Below, piece by piece: positions 57,501 through 64,000 of a DNA stretch of 64,000 nt; the first letter of the stretch is position 1, and each line of letters begins with the position of its first letter. Under the pieces are notes generated by a model that was not told the origin of the DNA, did no database searches, and was given only the letters and a program-made list of their open reading frames with translations. Origin of the DNA: Haliotis asinina (lineage: Eukaryota > Mollusca > Gastropoda > Lepetellida > Haliotidae); assembly GCF_037392515.1 (NCBI RefSeq), contig NC_090282.1:34709054-34773053 (forward strand), read 5' to 3'. Both the position numbers and the translations under genes were made by a program.

Positions 57501-59154
57501 AGTATCTGTTGAAAAGTAATAGTGAAGAATCTCCAAAAATACCATTAGTGTCCTCAAATTTGGAAGCTAATTGCCAAAACAATTATTAAATACTCAGTCA
57601 TGGTTAGTATGGAAAATGAATGAATCTTTATTATCTCGAAATACTATGAAATTTATGTAGCTGTTTAAATGGCTGAAATAAAACATTGAAAAATCATGCA
57701 ATCAGTTATCCAAACTGTTGTTGCACACTGAATAGTCTTTCTAGCAACAATTCTGATACTGGTATGTTATTGTTTGGAGACTTTATAAACACATATTTAT
57801 CCTCTTACTCTGGGTTTCTAGATGCTTGTTACAGTATACTGGCTGGTATTGTTGAAAACTTGTTGCACACACTGCAATAAGTGCTGTTTTACTACTGAGT
57901 TTTCAATGACAAGACTACTAAAGCTTGGTAGGTGTTGACAACATGACACCTGTGTTGATACATTTGTGTCAGTTGCCATAGAAACATAAAGGCCAGCTTG
58001 ACTTATGCTAGTTTTCACTGTACATACAGTTAATGTCAGATCACATGAACACTAGTGGTGACAGTCCATTTATGTTGATGGGATTATGATTTGTCATATT
58101 CTGTTGGGATGCAGTATCTTGCTGGATTTTCTATAAGTACTGAATCCATGTACTTTACCTTCATCAGACTGTCAGATGAAACAACATAAAAGGGTAGGAT
58201 CTGTGACAACATAAAGGGATAGGAACACAGATATTTGTATGTATATCACATTCCTGAGCCTAATTCTTTCTCTTTTGAACCATTTTGCATATATTTTTGT
58301 GTTGTGTATTGACTATCATTGAACCACCATATAATGGTCAACGGTTTTAAAGATCTACCAGTCTGTCAGGTCTGTTGTTGAAATAGAGGCCTGTTGAATG
58401 CATTCATTCATATTAATTTATAAGGTTCTATTGGGATGGTGAAAATCTTCACAAGAACAAACTCTCAAAATGAACTTTAATGTTTGTAAAATACTGTAAG
58501 CATGGTGAAAGAATGTATGGTTGTATTCTTCTTCGGCTTGGAAAACTAAAAGCATGGTAAAGACCTCAGCAAGGACATTGGTGAGGCGGGCAAGCATCTG
58601 CCTCATAAATGTAAGTATGTTGTTTCTCAGATGAGCTGCAATAATTATGTTTCTGTGTATGGTATCTATTAATATTAAGGAATGTGATATTGTGTCATGT
58701 CTTGTAACTGCAGAGACTTCATGGTATATTGACTTGGGAAGATTTGAACATTATTGCAGTGGCCACAACAATACATTGATAATTCTAACTATTTAATTTC
58801 TTTGAACATATGTTAGTGTAATTCCTTTTTATTTTCACTTTTAAGCTAACTACAAGGCAATTTTTATTGCTATCGTTTATATCTTGAATAACTTGGTGTT
58901 CCACATCATATTTAAATTAACAGGATTTATCTGCGCATGCTACAGATGTTAGAGTTAGGATGACATGATACCTTGTATGCATCCACAATCTTCTCGTCTA
59001 ACAATTAATGTTCTAACTGAATCACTAATTTCATTCTGTGTCTCCTTGAGGTATGTGAATGGCTGGTTTTCACTGACAAATACAGGCATAAAATTAATTA
59101 TACAACCAACAGTTAAGATAACTGGATGACAAGCTAGTAACTAGACTGATAAAC
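54579..59154. other. No gene seen
   Basis: AT-rich, CpG-poor sequence. A 24 bp duplication (ttcaggcagctgaaagatac) at about 57405-57450 is the only repeat noted. A short exon-like end (gcctcataaat|gtaagt, 58609/58610) has no convincing frame. Confidence 0.45.
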
Positions 59155-59345
59155 AGTGAGTGAGTGAGTGAGTGAGTGAGTGAGTGAGTGAGAATGATAA
59201 CAGCATGAGCATCAATCTGTGCAACTGGGAACCAGTGACATAATTATGTCAACCAAGGCAGCAAGCCTGACCACCTGATCCCGTTAGTTGCCTCTTATGT
59301 CAAGCGTAGGTGCCTTTTATGGCAAGCATGGGTTGCTGAAGGTTT
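59155..59345 (-). mobile_element. Type B SINE, reverse orientation
   Basis: (GAGT)n at 59157-59191, then atgagcatcaatctgtgcaa, ctgggaaccagtgacataat, gcctgaccacctgatcccgt, tagttgcctcttatgtcaag, gcaagcatgggttgctgaagg. The 3' module between tail and body is deleted. Confidence 0.75.
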
Positions 59346-62300
59346 GTTCTACCTCACACCCATTGGGTCAGACTGATAAAAAGGATAAATGATGCAATAA
59401 TGATTATGTTTTTTTACCTGAGAAATTAAGAAGGTTGTTCTTATAGTGTATTGAAGTTGTTAAAATGTGTGTATCCCTGAAAACCTGAAATCTGTTTTAC
59501 TATGTATCTCATTAGATTTTCTATTGTAGATGTTCCCTTTATAACTTATAATACTATATAAAATTTATCTTTTATTAATGTGCTACTTACTGTTCATTAT
59601 GTTGTGATGTTTCCTTGTTTTCCTGACAATGTTACATTGTCAATGATTTAGTATGTCAGAAGTTCAGAACTAAGGAATGACCTCGTAAGGAATATGGAAG
59701 CACTTGATCAATGTCTCTTCCTTCTCTAAGCTGCAGTCAATGACAATATGATAATCCAAAAGACTTTACAGGCAATGACCTATAATTTGCTTCTGATTCT
59801 ACCTGTAAAAAGACTCTTGGTAGTGATTTGTGGATACAAAATGACCTTTTAAGTGTGCGTATAACAGTTTTATATATAGTTTCTGTTGCCTCTGAATCAG
59901 GCAATTATGATCCCGTAATTCTTGATAAATCCCTTAGTTGTTGATACCCAGGTCCTTTGTTCTTCACCGACCATTTACTGTTTAGAATGAAGCTATTGTA
60001 CTTTCTATTACATTTAAGTAAGAGGGTTACTTTCCTAAGCACAGAGGCAGTCAACCATCTCTAATACAGCATAAAAACCATATTTATTCAGTTAAGTGAG
60101 ACACGTGGAAATATGTTGATGTTCACTAATTTGTTAATACATAAAAAGACAAGTGAATATTTATTGCAAGAAAGATTTCTTCGTTGGATTACTTGGCTAT
60201 TTTTATGCAGTTTTTTTGACAGACACATATTCTAAATACTTAGCATGCATCCATCAGAATGGCTGTGGCAGATTTGCCAAGTTGTTAAGTAATGGATTAG
60301 AACATGTACGGTATTATTATGGGTTGAAGGACCCAGTAAGAGCAATGCACATGTAATGACATGAATAATATTTTAACTTTCTGGCTTTGCCACCATTGTT
60401 GTGGGTAATTTCATGAGAAGTAGGGATTTGAGGTAGCCAGCTGGCAATGCACTATACAGACACAGACATATGAAAATGGTCATGCAGGCCAACTCAAATG
60501 TAAGTGTTGAGATGCACGTTCTCGTAATGGTGACATGTATATTTGATGAAGCTCAACTTGAATTATGTACACATGTGAGACTGTGATGGCTGAAATGATT
60601 AACATAATCAGTTTTGGACCATTCAAGAACATATGAAAGACTGAAAGATATATCAAGGACAGATATTTTTATATGACTTGTTTATTTTCTTTTTAGAGAT
60701 TTTTTTTGTAAATGTAATGTCAAATTTACAGTGCAATTGAGGGCTCTTTCTTCTTTTGATCTGTTTGGATTATGGTGGTTTGTTTGATGATTAATCTGTG
60801 AAAGGCATAAATCTGACCATGCCTTCCGAAATGGAGTCAGTGAAGATGAGAGATAAACATAATTACTAATATGTAGTCCTTTGGTTGAACAAATTTCCAG
60901 ATGTATGTGGGTAGTGTTTGTTAGTTTGTAAATAATATGTTAGTAGATCTTGCATTTACTAACATGAAACAATGTAATTGCTTGTAGTAAAAAGGTTTTA
61001 AAGACTGTAATTGTTGTTGTTGGATACAAATTAATGGATTTTGCTCATATTTACGAGAAACAAGGTACAAATTGTTGTTGGGTAAAATGTAATGGGCATT
61101 TCTTTTATTTGCATAAAATCTTGCACCAATATTTCATTGTAAAGTGCTCTGCCCTAAGTTGTTTGTTGCTCTCAATGGGTTGACTGAATACACCCCAAAG
61201 TCATTATGTGCAAACTCCTTGGGAATTTACTTGCACAAGCCATTTTTTTACTCTTTGTCTGTAGATTTCAGTGTTAGTGTATCACTATGGAGACTTATTT
61301 GATAGAGTACTCTCTTATACAACTTTTGCTGTGGCTAATCAGTGAAGCTATTATTGTCTGTGTTATGCAGGAAAATGATGAATGCAGAATTGATATTTTG
61401 GGCCCTCATGGAAACCACTGGCGTAATTTATGTCCGTTATAGCTGAATTTTTCACTCCAAACAACTTCTAAATCACTGCGAGTATATGAGCTATTATCAT
61501 GTATTTAGCCATATGATGATACATTAACCAGGTAATGTATGTGTTCTGAAACTTTTGCAGTTAGAAGTAGGTATCTGCAAGACAAGTGACCTGCTGTTAG
61601 TATTATCACAGAAGGATATGGAGCCTTGATTTTGTTTGGTACAGATTCCAATAGGATATTTACTTGACGCTTATCTTTTTTTAAAACATTCATCCTTATC
61701 TTGAAGAACATATTTTACGTTCATAGTAAAGAACCAAAGAAAGCAAAGAAATAGGAAAACATGTTGAAGAATTTGTTTAGATTTTGAAAAGTATGACTGA
61801 AATGATATCACACCAAAGAGGACATTTAGAACTTTATGTTAGTTAAACGGAATACATTAGTTTATTAAAAGAGAGAAATGTGGCTGAAACATTTTGTGCA
61901 CTTCTTTGTGTAAACAATGGATTAATGGAAAATAGTCTTAACACAAGCAGAGTACTCTTGCCAGAAATAGGTTTTGTACATGTTGTCAGTTACAAGCAAT
62001 CAGCAAGTTTCAGCTACTTGGATTCTGTAATGAGCTTATCATTACAAGAACCCAGCGCTAGTAGGAGTTCAGATTAATATATTTGAATCATTGCCACTAA
62101 TCTTAATCTTGGATTAACGTCTTGGCTCTTGGTTCCTTTTGTGGTTTGGGCTGAAAATGTTTAGCATGTTACTGTTTCAAGTTATGGCTGAATATTACTG
62201 GATGTGAATGTTCAATAGTCAGCTAACAGTTTAGTTGAATCAGTGATGTACAATCCATATTATGTTCGAAAGGTGGGATATTTATCACTGGTGATGTGTC

Positions 62301-63807
62301 AAGTTTTCTTACAAAAGAACATTAATCTCTCAAATATTTCATGAAAACAGAATTATGAAGGTATGTACTTAAGTTTGTGCAGATTTTCATTCAAATTTAA
62401 ACAAATCCATGTAAGCCATTAACAGTTCCATTTTCTATTTTCAAGAGGAATCTAAAAGTATCTGGCCAAAAATGTAAACACAGTTCTTGTTAATTACCGG
62501 TACATGAAATCTTACATTTGTGATTATAGATCTGGTATACAAACTGTATAGGTCTTCATGTAATACCTGCAGTATATTATTACTTTATGCAGAATATTTT
62601 CCGCTTCAAATTATTGCAGATAAATGTACATCTGACCCAAATGTATGCTTTTTGCTGAGCATTCTCAGACTCTTCTCTCTAGTATTCTGTGTATGTATGG
62701 ATGTGCTTATGTATTCTACTCTCTGATCACAAACTCAATTCAGTATTCAATTCATTGATCCTTCAACAACATTTCAACATTGAGAGTTTTTCAGTTAATG
62801 TGTGGAAATAGATATCGTAGGAATAACTTCTCTCCCAATCACATATATATATTCTATATCACCTTGAATTTGATATCTGTTGTAAATTATGCACTGTCAG
62901 GTGTCAGTTATTCTAATGGTCATCTCATTGTGGCCTTAGTTACCTGACTAACAGTGAATCAATTGATCATGGAAATGATCGAACAGGGAGGTATGCTGTA
63001 ATGTCATGCTGGAATGAGATCGCACTGAGTTGTGTAAAGTCAATAGACACCATACCACACGGATAGGAGACAAGCCATGACACACACATACCTTATTTAA
63101 ATGTGTTAAGTGTTGCAAATCTCAAGTATTGTGCCTGTCTTGTTTCATATCAGTTAAGAACCTGTCACATTGTAATTCATTTATATGAACTGAATATGTT
63201 GGGTTGAAGTCTATTATTTTACAGTGTTTACTCCCTTGCCTGAGCAGATTTGCAAAGAGACAGCAGACAACAGGCTCATCAACCTGAACTCATAATAGCC
63301 TGTTCTTTGTTGTTACTTCTTAACAAAAACTGATCTCTTGTTCCACACCTGTGCCTTCGTGAAGCTTGTGAACTGCAATTCAAAGTAGGTGTCCCAGAAC
63401 AAATGTTTGATATACCAGACACTCACATATCATATGTGCTGGAAGGAATCTTTCATTGGATGGTAATAGATGGATTGAAGTATTATTATTTGAATGCTTA
63501 TTGGCTCAGTCAGCCACATCCAATTTCATATTGTTGTGGGAGATATATTCATTCAGCCTTTAAGTGTTGTCTTGTTTGAACTATATAATGAAGGTCTTTA
63601 TTGCACCACAATAATTACTCAAAGGTATTCTTGGTAGAAACTTTCATCTCACTGTTGATGTTCAGCACTAAAGGGATTTCGTGACAAGCTGTGATGACTG
63701 TCAGTAAGGACGTGTTACATTGGCTGGATAATGATACACAGGATTGTTTTGTTGCAATTGGATCAGGCAAAAGTAGGCACACCTGAAGTAGATACAATAT
63801 AGTCAAT
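59346..63807. other. No gene seen
   Basis: AT-rich, CpG-poor sequence without supported features. Confidence 0.5.
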
Positions 63808-63861
63808 ATGAAGTTCAAGCTTCCTGTTGTTGTTGATTATCGAAGACGGATAACTCATAAG
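63808..63861 (+). CDS. Candidate coding exon near right edge
   Basis: ATG then MKFKLPVVVDYRRRITHK, 18 codons ending in phase 0 at donor ataag|gtaaga. An in-frame TGA lies eight codons upstream. It could be a gene start or an internal exon with a missed acceptor. Unrecognised; the window ends 140 bases later. Confidence 0.3.
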
Positions 63862-64000
63862 GTAAGAAATAGATAAAACCAAGGACTTTTCATTACAAAT
63901 TATGCCCCAGAGTTCCAGAACATATTGCCGTGTATTGTGTCTATTACAAAAAAAGACACTGATGACATATTACACTAACAAGATTTGTGTTCAGACATAT

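Noticed and set aside
58418..58609. Coding exon on either strand at 58.4-58.6 kb
   Set aside because: The - strand frame reads plausibly and the + strand has a GTAAGT, but neither has a matching partner splice site or recognisable protein.
1..64000. A bacterial-style defence, toxin or secretion operon
   Set aside because: There are no adjacent intact ORFs, ribosome-binding sites or operon spacing. Introns, SINEs and LINE remnants show a eukaryotic nuclear locus.

Overview
This is a eukaryotic, intron-rich nuclear window, almost certainly from a gastropod mollusc and most likely an abalone (Haliotis). The diagnostic signal is a set of dispersed tRNA-like SINEs with a proximal GGTTCGAATCC-type B box, a body carrying 'gcaatattccagcaatatc' or 'atagctggaatattgctg', and a (CACT)n or (GAGT)n tail. 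I recognise this family as abundant in abalone DNA. Nothing here is bacterial: there are no long intact ORFs, operons, rRNA or CRISPR arrays.

The one gene that can be assembled with confidence lies on the + strand. Eleven coding exons between 11761 and 25984 join in consistent phase into a 461-residue divergent protein kinase. Its Gly-rich loop and VAIK-type Lys are in exon 5, its catalytic loop HEDLHAGN is split across exons 7 and 8, and its DFG motif is in exon 8. The catalytic-loop Lys is replaced by His and the activation segment is very short, which resembles haspin-type and other atypical kinases more than classical Ser/Thr kinases. The first coding exon has an acceptor 24 bases before the ATG, so a 5' non-coding exon must lie upstream. 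A CpG-rich stretch with an E-box and a YY1-like AAAATGGCGGC at 3929-3952 is the best candidate promoter.

Layout: 1-3440 holds two large minisatellites (42-46 bp and 52 bp units). 3900-4560 is the promoter candidate. 4570-11736 would be the kinase 5' intron and carries SINEs, a 53 bp x5 array and a 44 bp x~38 array. 11737-25984 is the kinase gene, followed by a 3' UTR containing a 60 bp x4 repeat. 26500-34700 is gene-poor with foldback elements, a LINE 3' remnant and a 47 bp array. 34700-44450 is visibly CpG-rich, SINE-rich and probably intergenic. 44450-64000 is AT-rich and CpG-poor, with dead transposons (Tc1/mariner, LINE, a hAT/ZNF862-like fragment) and a few isolated exon-like segments on the + strand (44313-44351, 53899-54007, 54488-54578, 63808-63861). 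These may belong to a second long gene running off the right edge.

The most unusual feature is how the kinase gene's 5' splice sites relate to tandem duplication. The exon 8 donor is the first base of a ~31-unit array whose units repeat GTGAGT. The exon 10 donor, with its exon flank, is duplicated 108 bp downstream. Exon 2 ends in two overlapping donors 6 bases apart. The window also alternates between CpG-rich and CpG-poor domains whose edges fall at the promoter candidates, which fits mollusc gene-body methylation.
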